Assembly: GCA_008477525.1 (NCBI GenBank)
Contig: SPDT01000003.1
Span: forward strand, 1,364,001-1,428,000
Direction: 5' to 3'
DNA: 64,000 nt
From: Hypomyces perniciosus
Taxonomy: Eukaryota > Ascomycota > Sordariomycetes > Hypocreales > Hypocreaceae
Within the stretch, counting starts at the first letter, position 1. Every line of letters starts with the position of its first letter. A program made the position numbers and the translations under genes. The notes below the pieces were generated by a model. It saw only the letters and a list, made by a program, of their open reading frames with translations. It made no database searches and had not been told where the DNA came from. Of the stretch, positions 11,201 to 23,222 are shown in pieces.

Positions 11201-14200
11201 CAACCCATGACCGTCAGAAAGTATTTCTTGAAACAACAGCGCCTCTCATGCCCAAGACTAGGCAACAACGGATCATAGTTGACAGCCTGAAGCCTCAGTT
11301 TCAGGATCTAAACCCTTCAATGCTTCAATTCGCGCTATCTGACATTGTTCAAGTGACAATTCAGATTTTACAGCAATCGAAGATAATGTCTGGAATGGAT
11401 GGTTTGCTTCTCCTGGCTGATAACACGGAACTACCAGAAGGAAGCTTCGATGGGTACTTTCTGCCACCAACTACAGACATTTATGTCATCACCGTTGAGA
11501 AGACATCTGAATCTCCTCCGGGGCAGCTTATTCTTGATGGAGACGAGATCAAGTTCAACAAGACGTATGGCCCCTGGACAGCCACCACCAGTACTCTGGT
11601 TGGTGGTCGATGCTATAAGCTGGCCTTCACGGGCAATGTGAAGGATCTTAAGTGGGCTACACAGCAAGCAGTTGGCATCCCGCCGATTGGCTTTACCCAG
11701 GAAATATTGGTACCTGAGCAAGTCGCCTCCAATGTTGGCAATGTTCTGTCGGATCTCGGTCGAATATCTACAGTCACAACCTACTTGGGACTCGAGATGT
11801 CCGAGATTGCCTTTTGGCAGAGTTCCAAGGTGCTCGACTTCAATTCACTCAGCTTAGCAAACATCCAGAACCTCCAATCTTTCAGCACGCTCAAGCGTGA
11901 GTTCTCCAGCTCGGGGGCTGCACAACCTCTGATTGCACTCTATCGATGGCTTTACAACACCGAAACCGCAAACGGGTCATTTTCCGAGCTCCTGACTGCT
12001 GTGACCGCCTGGCCGAGACGTGTCTGTCAGGATTTTCTGCAGGCCAAGTATCCAGGCCGTAAAGAAACCGATCCAGCACTCCTAAACATTTTCAAGGACG
12101 TGCGAGCCCTCATGGAGATGCGAGAGTCTCTGCGTCTCGTGGGCAGACTAAGCATCCCAAGCGTGTCATGGAAATCACTCTTTGACATGGCCTCCCCTCA
12201 CAACCCTGATGGCAGGGTCTCAAAAGAGTTTGACAATGCTTCAACCCTACGCCTGGCAGTTGACTCCAGATTTACCGGTACGAAGGCTGTCGGCGGTGGC
12301 AAGAGCGTGCTTCAAACCGCCAATGATCAAATCCGGAACAACTCGAGGAATGCGCTGATCTACACGCTGCTGTCGTTGGATTACTCGAAAAGCAACAAGT
12401 TGACCGACGCAGATTCGCTGTTTGCCTTCTATCTCATCGACGTTCAGATGGGCTCAACCCTACAAACGACGCGCATAAAGCAAGCCATCTCCACTGTCCA
12501 GCTCTTTGTCCAGAGGTGCATGTTGGGAGCAGAGAAGAACAGTGGGATTACACTCTCTGCCCTGATGACATCCATGGAGAGAATTGACTGGGACTACTTG
12601 CTGCACTACCGACTTTGGGAGGCTAATCGCAAGGCATTTTTGTATCCTGAGAACTGGATTGAACCAACGTTGCGCGATGACAAGTCGGAACAGTTCATGG
12701 CCATCGAGTCAGCAATCGTGCAACTGAAGCTGGACAGCGGGCGCATCAAGGATCTCATCCAAAGCTACATTCACAGCGTGAATGAAGTGGCCGACCTCAG
12801 GGTTGAATCATACCTCTGGGATCGAAATGATAAGAACGGCGACGAGCAGTACAATTCAATATTTCACTTCTTCGGACGCACCCGCACCAGCCCTCCCCTT
12901 TATTATTACCGCCAACTGCGTCTGACCGGATCAGCGTCCAACATCATTGCTTCCTGGTCGCCATGGAGCAAAATCAACGTTGATGTATCTGTCCATGAAG
13001 CAGATGCTGACGGTAAAAAGCTTCCGCGACCAGGATCCTACATGATTCCTGCCAAGCTTGGCCGGCGCCTCTTTGTCTTCCTGCCTGAGATTGTTCTTGG
13101 ACAGCAGCCGAACAGTGCGTCCATTCAAAGCAATGACACATACGAGAAACTCAGCCAGAAGTCCGTGTCGTCATCTCGCCCTGACCGCCAATGGGAGATC
13201 CGACTTGGTTTCATCGATTACCAGAACGGGACATGGTCGCCAAAGATTGTCTCCCAGTCCATCATCAGCGTGCCGCCAGATCCAGCCGCCAAGGGCAAGG
13301 ACCTCCCCGACATTTCTAGCTTCAAGTTCTGGGCTCGGACAAGGACACTTCCGTCGACAAATATTCAGACTATATCAGTCCAGGTGGAACGTTTGGCCGG
13401 CGTGCAGTCGGTCACTCCAACAATTACCGATGGTTCAAAGCAAATCCCGGATATGTACCGCCAGTTCTTGGGCGAATTTGAGATGAGAGGCCAGCAGCTC
13501 ATTTTGGTTGGTCCAGATGGTTTACCGGTGTCTCAGCATGATCCTGACGTAAACACAACTGGTTCAACGGTTCCAACCATCTTCTCGAGACTGGATTGGC
13601 CCGTCCTGGCAGGGAGCAGAAATCGGATTCCTCAGAACCAAGTCTACAATGGAGATGAGCACACCAAGCCATTGTTAGGAACGACAACGGTGAATCGGAA
13701 TTCCAAAACTTTGTACACCTGGACCATGGCTTTTGACACCGTCAACAACCTGGCCCCAACTGGGTTTGTGTTCGATGTTAGCAGCACAGGCAACATACAA
13801 TCCTTCTTCGCGTTCCCGCCCCAGTTTTACGACGAAGATCATCCGGAGGATATCGTTTACACAACGGAGAAGTTTTCCAACCTCGTGAGCCCCCAGCTGG
13901 TGAATTGCGCGGACCTATCCAGTGACTTGAGTCCTCTCTACAAGGCACTAAGCAATCTTGACAAGACGCTGTACCATGACGCCTTCGGCCAGAGGAACTC
14001 CAAGATCTATAATGAAACATCTACACCCTTTGCCGTTTATAACTGGGAGCTTGGTGTCCACCTCCCTTCACTGATAATGGAACGTTTGATAGCCACCCAA
14101 CAGCTTGACTTGGCATTGGAAGTGGCAAGACTGGTGTTTGACCCTACAGCAGACGGCGATCGGGTTGACCGATGTTGGTCGTTCCCACCCTTCCGAGATG

Positions 14201-16929
14201 AATTGATTCGAAAAGGAAAAGGCCCCGAATTTGATCGTGAGTGGGTGAAGAAGATGACGGCAGATGAGTGGAGAGCCAGCAAGTATAATGTGCACGCCGC
14301 CGCTCGAGGAAACCCGGTGGCCTACATGAAGCGCATCGCCATGAAATATATCGAGATCCTGATCGCAGCGGGCGACCTACTCTTCCGCCAAAACACACTT
14401 GAAAGCCTTCCCCTAGCGATCCAGAGATACACCGAGGCCTCCCATGTTTTCGGTCCGCCGCCAGTGGAGCTACCGGTGCTCGGCAAGCGCGCGGTCAAGA
14501 CATACGACCAAATTGCTAAAGATCTCGATGCCTTCTCAAACACAAAGGTTGACATGGAGCTGGATTTCCCCTTCTATAGCGAGCCTGGGAAGCGTGGCAG
14601 CCACGATGGGTTGTCCAAGAAGACCCTCGGTTTCATGAAGACCACGTACTTTGGCGTGTCCGGCAATGCCTATCTCGTAAATCTTCGAACCCTGATCGAC
14701 GACCGGCTTTACAAGATCCGCAATGGAATGGACATCAACGGTAATAAGCGAACGCTCGCCATATGGGAGCCGCCCATTGATCCTGGCGCGTTGGCAAGAG
14801 CCAATGCCAGCGGTGGTCTGTCTAGTCTTCTAGCCGGTCTCGACGGACCCATGCCAAAGTACCGCTTCCAATACATCTTGCAACGCACATATGATCTGGT
14901 TGGCGAGTTGAAGAGCTCTGGGCAGCAGATGCTATCGATCCGAGAGAAGAAGGATGCCGAAGCGCTGACAGCTTTACGGAGCCAACATCGCAGGGCAATA
15001 GTGAAGTTGTCTATGCGCATCGAGGAGTGCGAAAAGAAGGAGGTCGAAAGAGCGATAGACTCTCTGGAGGAGCAACGCAAACTTCAAGAGATGCAACTGC
15101 AGTACTATCTCGACCTCACTGGAGACAACAATGAGATACCGCAGCCCGGTCAGAGCTGGCAGGATATCAAACAAGTCATTGAACAGCCGACGAAGGATGA
15201 CTTCCGCATGTCGCCCTATGAGCATGAGGAAATGCTCAAAGCCGAGGAAGCCGGCGAATACAACCGCAAGGCTGGGATCATCGAGGCCACTGCGGCAGGC
15301 TTATTTGCGCTCCCAACATTCAGCACCAAAATCCAGCCCTTTGGTGTCGGCATGGACGTCTCGGTTGGTGGAGCAAATTTCGGTCAGATCCTTCTCTGCG
15401 CTTCGGGTGCTCTGAAGGTCACGGCTCAGCAATTGGCAGATCAAGGCACGCAAGCTTCCCGCAGGGCTGCGTTGACACGCCAGCTACAAACCCGGAGGCT
15501 AGAAGCCAATACGATCGGAAGAGGGATTGTCAAGCTAGACAAGGACATGGAACAGCTGCGGGCTCGTCTGGCAACCTGCGACGCCAGGATGAACATGCAG
15601 CAGCAGGACCTGGAGAATGCTGAGGCTGAAGAACAGTGGCTACAAAACAAGTACACAAGCCAGCAGCTGTACACCATGCTTGAAAGCTCCCTTGGGTCGC
15701 TCTTCCATCAGACATACCTGTTAGCCAGCGAGATGGCCAAAAAGGCGCAAAGGGCGCTTGACTTTGAGCACGCTATGCGATATCCGAACAGCAACATATC
15801 GCAGAACGGTGGAAGCTTTTTAGACAGTAGTCTTCGTGATGGCCACTTCCTTGGCGAGGCACTTTTCCTGGATCTGAAGCGCCTAGAAGCAATGCACATG
15901 GACAATCGACCCCACGACTTGGAGATTCGTAAGACGGTGTCTTTGCGCCAGCTTGATCCATGGGCTCTGCTCCAGCTTCGCGAGTCCGGTACTGCTGACT
16001 TTGTGCTGTCTGAAGCACTTTTTGACATGGACTTCCCTGGCCATTATTGCCGACGCATCGCCTCCGTTGAGTTGTCCATCCCTTGTGTGGTCGGACCATA
16101 CACATCTCTGAACTGCACGCTGAGTCTTCAATCGCACAAGTATCGCATCACACCACTAGCAAAGAACGCTGATGCCTATAACGCTGCTGCTGACAGTGGA
16201 GATGATGTGACGACATTCCGAACCGACCGCATCCCCATCACCTCCATCGCCGTTGGCACAGGCGGCATGCATGAATCCGGCACATTCGAATTCGACTTCC
16301 CAGCTGGCAGCAACGGAAGATACGAGCGCTACGGACCGTTCGAGGGTGCCGGCGCGATCTCAACCTGGCGTATCCGGCTGCCGTCCACGATTCGTCCCTT
16401 TGACTATGATAGCATCTCCGATGTGCTCTTGCATGTCAAGTACACTGCCCTTGATGGCGGCGAGGCACTTGGGAAGACAGCTCAGGACGCTCTATACAAG
16501 CGCCTCGCAAAGACTGATAACACCGCTTCCGTCGTGGCGATCGACCTGCGTAGCGACTACGCGGACCAATGGCGCAGCTGCACATCAGGTAATGCGGACG
16601 CCCTCTTGAATCTGCCGAACCTGCGTAACGGGATGCTACCATTCTGGACGCGTCAAGCCAAAGTCAAGGCCGAGACCGTCGCACTTTTGGTAGCACCAGA
16701 GCCAGAGACGGCACTCGCCGGAGTGGTTTTGGAGACCGCCCCAGGGGGAGTGGGAGACTTGAAGATGGACAAGAAGGGGGCCCCGAGTGTGGGCGGATAT
16801 GATGTGTTGGTCAGTCAGACTCCTGCGGGAGAAGTGACAGACAAGTGGAAGATTAAGGGTCTCGGAGGGAGATCAACGTTGACTCGAGGCTGGTTGGTGA
16901 TTGGGTATTCTGTCTCGGAATTGAAGTGA
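8227..16929 (+). CDS. Tc-toxin subunit A (TcA) homologue, 2880 aa
   Basis: The long frame has no in-frame ATG near its beginning. The best model joins an ATG exon (8227-8229, context CAATCATGG) through a 60-nt intron (8230-8289; CTGAC branch site, TAG acceptor) to one exon, 8290-16929. Bacterial TcA is a pentameric, bell-shaped pore-forming translocator that injects a TcB-TcC cocoon. Hallmarks in order are: a VRP1-like segment at about residues 328-425 (DLESMGCEDC, then GPAAYFVDLL); the conserved ABC-toxin region at about 1357-1480 (TTRIKQAISTVQLFVQRC, then WEANRKAFLYPENWIEP); the start of the neuraminidase-like domain at about 1500-1600 (GRTRTSPPLYYYRQL); coiled coils and channel helices at about 2225-2500; and the TcB-binding domain from about 2550 (FDMDFPGHYCRRI, then IPCVVGPYTSLNC). 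No TcB/TcC partner is present. A single giant exon among intron-rich neighbours suggests transfer from bacteria. Toxic activity cannot be inferred. Confidence 0.93.
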
Positions 16930-17236
16930 GTATCGTAGCTTGATCAGAGATATCAGATCGAAGTGGCATATGGTTTTGAGGAGAGGGATGCGAGAATGAA
17001 TGCGTATCAGGTATCTGTGACTTGACGCACGAGCGGAGATTTTCGTGATGACATAACATCAATATTTCATTCGGACCGAAACAATAGAATTGTCTCTCTC
17101 ATTGAGGTGAACTTGAAGGTCGAAGACGCGATATGGTGCAGCGTGAAGCTATCGCGACCAAGTTTGTCGCGTTCACCCACCAGGCCGTCAGACCTACCTA
17201 AACCGGTTGCATTGCTGACAAAACATATCAAATCAA
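16930..17236. other. Intergenic, 3' flank of the TcA homologue
   Basis: Just over 300 bp between the toxin-homologue stop and the tRNA. No frame or repeat of note. Confidence 0.5.
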
Positions 17237-17348
17237 GGCACTTTGGCCGAGTGGTCTAAGGCGCCGTGTTCAGGTCAAGTTTCGAAGCAATTCGGACGAT
17301 CTATTCGCGGTCTAGTAATAGGCGAGGGTTCGAATCCCTCAGGTGTCA
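17237..17348 (+). tRNA. tRNA-Leu(CAG) with a 30-nt intron
   Basis: The cloverleaf folds by eye. The acceptor stem pairs 17237-17243 with 17341-17347. The D-arm is GCC/GGC, and the anticodon stem CCGTG pairs with CGCGG at 17306-17310. The anticodon CAG lies at 17271-17273. A long class II variable arm (CTA/TAG stem) is typical of leucine tRNA. The T-arm is GAGGG-TTCGAAT-CCCTC. An intron of about 30 nt (17275-17304) sits one base after the anticodon, the canonical position for eukaryotic tRNA introns. A run of T begins at 17348 and serves as the RNA polymerase III terminator. Confidence 0.93.
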
Positions 17349-20300
17349 TTTTTTTCCCAAGCGCAACAGAGTTATATGACTTTATTGTCATTATTTTTGG
17401 AGAAGTTAAATGCATTAATTTATCATGATTGTCTTTTTTTAAGTAAAAGGGATGTAACATAGCTCTCGCATCGAAACATGATGGGTTTTGGGTGGGGAGA
17501 AATAAAGGATGTTTTCTACTTGAAGCTACCCGGGAATCACCAACCGACAAATCGCTAGCTATGTAATCTTCTGAAAAAACACTGCTAGGCAATTTCTGGA
17601 TGGAAAATACCGCTGAGAATATAGATCTTCAAGATCGTGGCATTTTTTGGAGTGCAATATAAGGTGGAATAAACGCAGTGTTGTTATCACATCACCGAAA
17701 CGCTGTGTGCATGAATTAAGTAGTGCTTTGGCGAAAGCTCAAAATTACCAGACAGTATAGAGATGCCGGATCTTCTTTCTGCACAATCAAACCACCAGAT
17801 TAAGCTCTACAATCGCTCCTTTTGAGGGTGCTGCCATAATCTAAGATCCCCAACAAGAACTGTTTGTAGAGTTGTCTCAGACTGTTCTCTTCACTCATAG
17901 GAGATGGACGGATTTTAGCGATTCCCCCGGTGAGAGTAGAACCAGGTCGCAAGCAAGCTCATGAGGTTCTTTGAGGTGAAGTGTATGCCGGCACGGCTCG
18001 GAATCGTCGAAGATGTTGCCCGATCATAGTAGAATTCAAGGGACTTTGTACCGTAAAGTAGGTCGACGAGACGCCTCGGTAGCAAGCGCAAAGGCGTACA
18101 ACAAAAACGGTTCCTAGAAGGGGCGTATTAGTAAAGTAAACAGCATTATTTGCTTTCGGGTCCTCATTACCTTGATCTCAACGTTCACTTTGCTGGGAAT
18201 TTCGGTCCCTTCCTTCAAGAACCGCATGTCTCTGGGCCCCTTTGTTGACAGTGGCGAAACGCTGGGGGCACCAGATGATCTCTCAAACTCGTCTGCATCT
18301 ATCCAAATACCACCTAATCGACATGGCTCTTTGGAAGTAAATGGAAGCGTATGGCTGAATGGGTTCTTTGTCTCTTTCCAATGACGAAGCCGAAAATAGG
18401 CGAGGAATGAAGACGGCGGGGTCTAGCAGATGTCTGTGATGGTCCTGTCCCACTATGGCTGCAGCGGTTGAGAGAAGCCTCCACAATGATGGCTACGGAA
18501 AACTCTCTCTCTTGTAATTCATTGTGATTCTTGGTTTGCTGTAGCATCTCGTCAATCCGCGCTGCTCGCCTTCCTTGAATCTCGTTTCGACAGCGGTCGA
18601 CCTGGACGCATCCTGCACTGGATTACGCAGATCGGCAATATCCAGAAATACGTTGTAAAATCGCTATTAATGAGCTGTGATGGCGTCGGTCGGGTTGTCG
18701 AATCTCGACAAGATGCAGAGGAAGCGTATAGTTCGATGCGAAGGAGCCTAAAAATCGTATCCGAGGAGAGACAGCTGTCCAAATGCCTGCCATTTCGTGT
18801 GCGTCTTACTACAAAGAAAAAGGAAATGGAAGTGTCAGCGACAGGAAGAATTTGGAAGCTGCAGGACGAGAATACGACAGAAGGGTATGGCAGATGAAGA
18901 CACGCCCTTTAAGCTCACCTAACCACAGGACCACACCTCGCTTTCGCCATTTGTCTGGGGGGTGTCTCCCATAGCAATGGCGGCCATCCCGCCAATCATG
19001 TTTGATCATTCATAAGTGACAAAGAAAAGACAGTGTTGTCCAGACACACTTATTGTTCTATTGCCAGTCGCAATCAAAGACGAACAAGGAGACGAGGGAA
19101 AAAGAAGACGATGGAATTCTGCTCAATCTACCCTTTCGTGTTCAAGGAGGAAGACAACAAGACGGTTTTCCGCACAACCACCGACAAGCGGGCTCATGAT
19201 ACCCCTTCATCCCGACTGCGTACGACTTCTTTCTGCTCTTTCTCGGGTCGTAATGACGGAATCTGGCCCAACAGCGTTCTTATGCCTCTGGTTGCGCACA
19301 ACCCTCCACCTGTTAGCTTGACTTTACCGGGAAACACAGCAGTCATTGAGATCGTACCTGAATCACGGTCATGAACGTGCTCAGCGCAGAGAACCCTTTG
19401 TCCAGTCCTTGTCGGGTGCCACTACTCCCTGTACCCGGGGAGGAAATAGAATGCCATTCTTCGTGAAAAGATCAGGCCGACGATGTACACAGCTAGAAGA
19501 ATCGCTGTAACCATTTTGGAGGACATTTCTGATAGATGATGTGAAGAAAAATGGTTTCAAATGGGCTAGTTGGTAGGTAGGATAAAGACTTGAGTGTTGA
19601 TTGGGAAAGGTTGGCAGTTGCAAACTACGTTTCCATGGCAAAGGCTATGCAGCTGGCAAGTTGGTAAATTTGCACACTGTGATTCAGTTCCAAGTCAGAT
19701 TTAATACGCAGTAGCCTTCCCTATTGTTCTTGGTAGTCGCTTAAATACTCGGCTATAATGCGAATGTGGAAATTTGACACCAAAGTAAACTGCTCCCATA
19801 ACAGTCAAATATAGCATCGTATTTACACAGTAGAATTAAGACAAGATACAAGAATGTCCATGTGAGAGGGGAAAGACAAGAATAAAATCGCTTGTGGTTT
19901 GGGGTTCTTGTTGCGTGCAAACATAAACTCCCAACCGAACCTTTTTCTCCCCTGACTGAGCCTGATAGAAAGACCACATCCACTATGCATTGCATGCCTT
20001 TTTGCTGTACGCAGGATGAGAATTCTAAGCTGAAATTTGTGTGACAATTTCGAACGAACCTAGCCTTCAAATGCGTCAGGATATCGTTCCCACCACCACC
20101 AGTCGCCAACCCCCCTTTCTTACTCCCAAATCAAGTGTGAGTTAAATGATATACCACGGAGACACTTTCCCGCTAAACTCTTATTTAGAGCTACTGCAAG
20201 TGATCCATCCGACCCTTGCATCGCTGTCGACCGAAGTACAAGCTTCATTTTAGCAAAGAGGTCGAAAGTTATGGCAAATACCAATCTGCCTTACCTTCAA

Positions 20301-20902
20301 TCCAACAAAGAATACACCGACGCGCGCCATCAATGTCAAACAACAAACGTCTAGCAAGATCCGGCCATCGATACATTAGACAAAAGAAATACATGGCTGA
20401 CAGCATGGCCGGCCATTTTTAGGGGGTGTCTCGAGCGCTGGGATTTATGTCGCTGTCTCCGCAACCTCTCTGACAGGGTGTCGCGTTTACAGAGTCGAGA
20501 TATGATCTTCGCTACTATAAACATGGAATATAATATGCTTCCACAGACTCGTCACCTTTCCTCCGAGAACGCCTTCAGACTCGAGATTGCAAATCAAGGT
20601 GCCGGGTACCAAAGGAACTTGGGTGGATTTTGGATCATGCCTGTGGCCCCCATGACACTGTTCGAGGACTTCTATACCAGGTGAAAGGGTGGTGTAGTCG
20701 AGGTATGGGTGAATAAATCTTTGGGTAACAGCGCGTCAAGTAAAGGAACTCTGCACAAATGTCAAAGGACAATGATGTTCCCAGAAGCTTCGTGTATTTT
20801 TCATAACCACCCAGCATCAAAAGACAAAGAACGTCCAGTGACCAGTCATATCACTGACGGCCTGTTTCTGGCCGGCCCATCTCCCAGTCATCTCCAAAAC
20901 CT
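17349..20902. other. Long gene-poor stretch
   Basis: About 3.5 kb with only short overlapping frames. A minus-strand mini-frame at 19526-19422 would encode 34 residues with one hydrophobic helix and is followed by coding-like sequence in a shifted frame, so an unresolved small gene around 19380-19530 is possible. No repeats or mobile elements were recognised. Confidence 0.4.
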
Positions 20903-21778
20903 TCAAAGTTCCACGCCGTCTGCCTCATCCTCATCCTCTGATCCCCCTCCCTCTTCTTCTTTTTCTTCTGCCTCCCCTTCCTCTTTCACAGCACTATCGA
21001 GGAGGCGCTGTCTCCTCTCCGAGCCGATTGCCCCGAGAGATCGGCTGTTCGGGTTAGTAAAAGACTCCCAATCTATCTCACTTGCAAAGGTGAGCTCCAG
21101 GAGGGAGCCCGGCATCTCGCTTACTTGGGGTCCCCCCAGAAGCTCTCCCCCGTTCAAAGGCGTGGACGAAGCGGATGACGAGGTCGACGGTGTGACTGAT
21201 GGAGGCGGGGTGGGTAGAAGACCGAAGTTTGGGGGCGGGCCCACGCAAGGTGCGAGGTCATTCAGGGGCGGCGGGCTCCAGTGAGATGGAAAGCCCAAGC
21301 CAGGGGGAACAGGCCGACCTGCGGGAGGAGGAGGAGCACCTTCAAGGCCAGGTGGTGGCCGAACCAGCCTGGGGTGTGCCGTCATTGGCATGGGATTTGG
21401 AGGCCTGTAGAAATGGGCACCGGGAGGAATGTGGAGGTGAGGGTAAGATAGGTTCCTGTAGATATTCTCCTCATCGTTAATAGCGCGCTCATCACCCTGT
21501 TGGGATGGAGTATTCACCTCGTTGTGGTTCCAAGGCTGCTGGCCGAGGGGAGAGGGCGCATATCCAACATTATCCTCTCGAAAGCGCTGGACCCTCACAG
21601 CACTGAGTTGTCTAGCATGAGAGAGAGACCGCGAGAGGCGGATCGCCGCAGCATCATTCGGCGTGCACGCTTCAGAATTGTTCGGTGCATCTGGAGCAGC
21701 AGGCGGAACAGCAGGCGGAACAGCAGGCGGAACAGCAGGTGCAGGGCGAGTTGGGGTGGAGTTATCGTTGGCGGACAT
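20903..21778 (-). CDS. Proline-rich low-complexity protein, 291 aa, unknown
   Basis: A single uninterrupted frame starts at an ATG. No catalytic domain is visible. The N-terminus contains a PPAV repeat encoded by three exact 12-bp tandem units at 21699-21734. The middle is Pro/Gly/His-rich (PPPGLEG, GRPVPPGLGFPSHWSPPP), and the C-terminus is an acidic Glu/Ser tract. The composition suggests an intrinsically disordered protein, possibly nuclear or RNA-associated, but nothing specific supports a role. Coding status is supported by frame length and a biased, non-random composition; long antisense frames (for example 20709-21284 plus) are probably shadows of the GC-rich repeats. The function is unknown. 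Confidence 0.6.
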   Translation of the reverse strand: MSANDNSTPTRPAPAVPPAVPPAVPPAAPDAPNNSEACTPNDAAAIRLSRSLSHARQLSAVRVQRFREDNVGYAPSPLGQQPWNHNEVNTPSQQGDERAINDEENIYRNLSYPHLHIPPGAHFYRPPNPMPMTAHPRLVRPPPGLEGAPPPPAGRPVPPGLGFPSHWSPPPLNDLAPCVGPPPNFGLLPTPPPSVTPSTSSSASSTPLNGGELLGGPQVSEMPGSLLELTFASEIDWESFTNPNSRSLGAIGSERRQRLLDSAVKEEGEAEEKEEEGGGSEDEDEADGVEL

Positions 21779-22364
21779 CTTGGATGATCTTTGGCAAAGA
21801 AACCTCTCTGAAGTCGTTGATGCTTAAGACTGAGAATCGAGGAAACAGGGAGTATTTGTAAGGGGCTGTTTCGTGGGTGTTTGGATGTTTGAGAGTGGTG
21901 ATTCTGACGAAGAGAAGTATTTGCGATGGGAATTTTGGTAGATTGTATGGTCACCGTGTTTGTTCAATGTCAGTGGTAAAAGTGAGATTTCGCAGCAGCA
22001 CAGGGTGAAAACTTTGGTGAACAGCTGTTTGAACACTCTAGGGGGTCCCACGAGCCTGACACGAAAGCTGCCGCGTCGTAAGTACCAGTTATTCAATGCA
22101 GCAACAGGTCACTCAAAAGTGAGAATATTACACTTGGACAGTGAATAAATATCACCGTGGTCAATTCTTGGTTATTACTACATGAAATAGCTGATCTGTT
22201 CAAAGGGAAGATCTTGAATTATTGTTATCCCCCCTGAATGAAATCATAAACCCAAATACAAAGCCAGTGAACCACAGTGTTGTACCATCCCTTGTCCATG
22301 CCCTTGTCCATGTTCTTCAGAGTCCCCAGGTTTAATCAACCGTGATGAAAGGGCTGTGAAGTTT
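21779..22364. other. Intergenic between two minus-strand genes
   Basis: About 590 bp holding the promoter of the proline-rich gene and the 3' flank of the next. No motif was recognised. Confidence 0.45.
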
Positions 22365-23222
22365 TCAGTAGCCCTTCAAGAACTGCTTCGCCGACTCAAG
22401 ATGTGCCAGAGTCTTGGCAATCACAGCTCTGTCAGTTTTGCCCTCGCGAATGATTCGGTTGTTGGGGCTCGCCGTCTTTTTGGGGGTAGGCGGTTTTTCC
22501 TTGGCCCAGCGGCTGCAAGTCAATCCGACGTTCATCTTAATGCCGTCGAAGTCGGCTTCTTGTTCGGCAGTGTCGCTTTTCTCCTTGGTTGCATCGTTGC
22601 GAGAGGTGCTCTTGATAGTGGGAGAGACGCTGCTGCTACTCTTGGATGGCGACACGATTGGAGTGTCCTCCAAAAATGCGGCATTCATCTCCGCTCGTCG
22701 CTCAGTCGAGGTGGTAGTGACGGGGAGTTGATCCTCAGGGGTGGCTTCACCCTCGATGTCTTTGGTTGCAGAGGGGCTGTTGTTTTGGCTCTGGGTCGCA
22801 CGAGTCTCATCATCGTTCGAGGCGTTGTCGTCAGTGGGATGGAATGGGCACATGCTCTTGCCACCCCAGAGGTCATTCAGGTTCATTCTGAAGTCTTCCA
22901 TGCCCTTCGAGGTGCTCACTGCCTTTCGGGCCAGCAGGGGCGAGTCGACGAGTTGTTGCTTAGTTCGGCGGTCGCCGACATTGTCCTCACGAAGAGTACA
23001 AGCAAGACATCGAACCTTTTGCAGCTCAGATAGATCGACGGTAGCAGTGGTGACGACCTTCTCGACCTCGCTGCAGGTTCCAAAGAAGCAGAGGCAGTTG
23101 CCGCAAGCATGGGGGCATGTCTCCCGCTTAGCTGCCACCATGTGCAGTTTCCCGCACGTGAATGACAGAGACGGAGAGGTCTCGGGGGCACAGAGTGCAA
23201 TGGTGATGAGTTCTTTGCACAT
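22365..23222 (-). CDS. Cys-rich N-terminus, Ser/Thr-rich protein, 285 aa, unknown
   Basis: A single frame from an ATG at 23222. The first 80 residues hold scattered cysteines (C2, C11, the CPHACGNCLCFFGTC cluster, and CLAC further on), reminiscent of a small zinc-binding or disulphide cluster but not matching a family I know. The middle is disordered and acidic/Ser-rich, with many SP and TP sites. The C-terminal third contains two conserved-looking short segments, MNVGLTCSRWAKEKPPTP and a Lys/Arg-rich helix ending AKTLAHLESAKQFLKGY. It has no signal peptide or TM helix. It probably belongs to lineage-restricted ascomycete proteins of unknown function. Confidence 0.65.
   Translation of the reverse strand: MCKELITIALCAPETSPSLSFTCGKLHMVAAKRETCPHACGNCLCFFGTCSEVEKVVTTATVDLSELQKVRCLACTLREDNVGDRRTKQQLVDSPLLARKAVSTSKGMEDFRMNLNDLWGGKSMCPFHPTDDNASNDDETRATQSQNNSPSATKDIEGEATPEDQLPVTTTSTERRAEMNAAFLEDTPIVSPSKSSSSVSPTIKSTSRNDATKEKSDTAEQEADFDGIKMNVGLTCSRWAKEKPPTPKKTASPNNRIIREGKTDRAVIAKTLAHLESAKQFLKGY

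Noticed and set aside
17237..17348. tRNA gene as an integration site for a toxin island
   Set aside because: The tRNA is intact, with no duplicated 3' end found near the locus; proximity alone is not evidence.
19381..19641. Small membrane-protein gene on the minus strand
   Set aside because: A 34-aa frame with one hydrophobic helix exists, but the following coding-like segment is out of frame and no consistent splice could be placed.
21199..21480. Long plus-strand frames opposite the proline-rich gene (also 20709-21284 and 21500-21787)
   Set aside because: They mirror the GC-rich Pro/Gly codons of the minus-strand gene, and the minus-strand frame is longer with coherent composition.
22356..23033. 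225-codon plus-strand frame opposite the 285-aa gene
   Set aside because: Shadow of the minus-strand gene, lower-complexity antisense translation with no recognisable motif.
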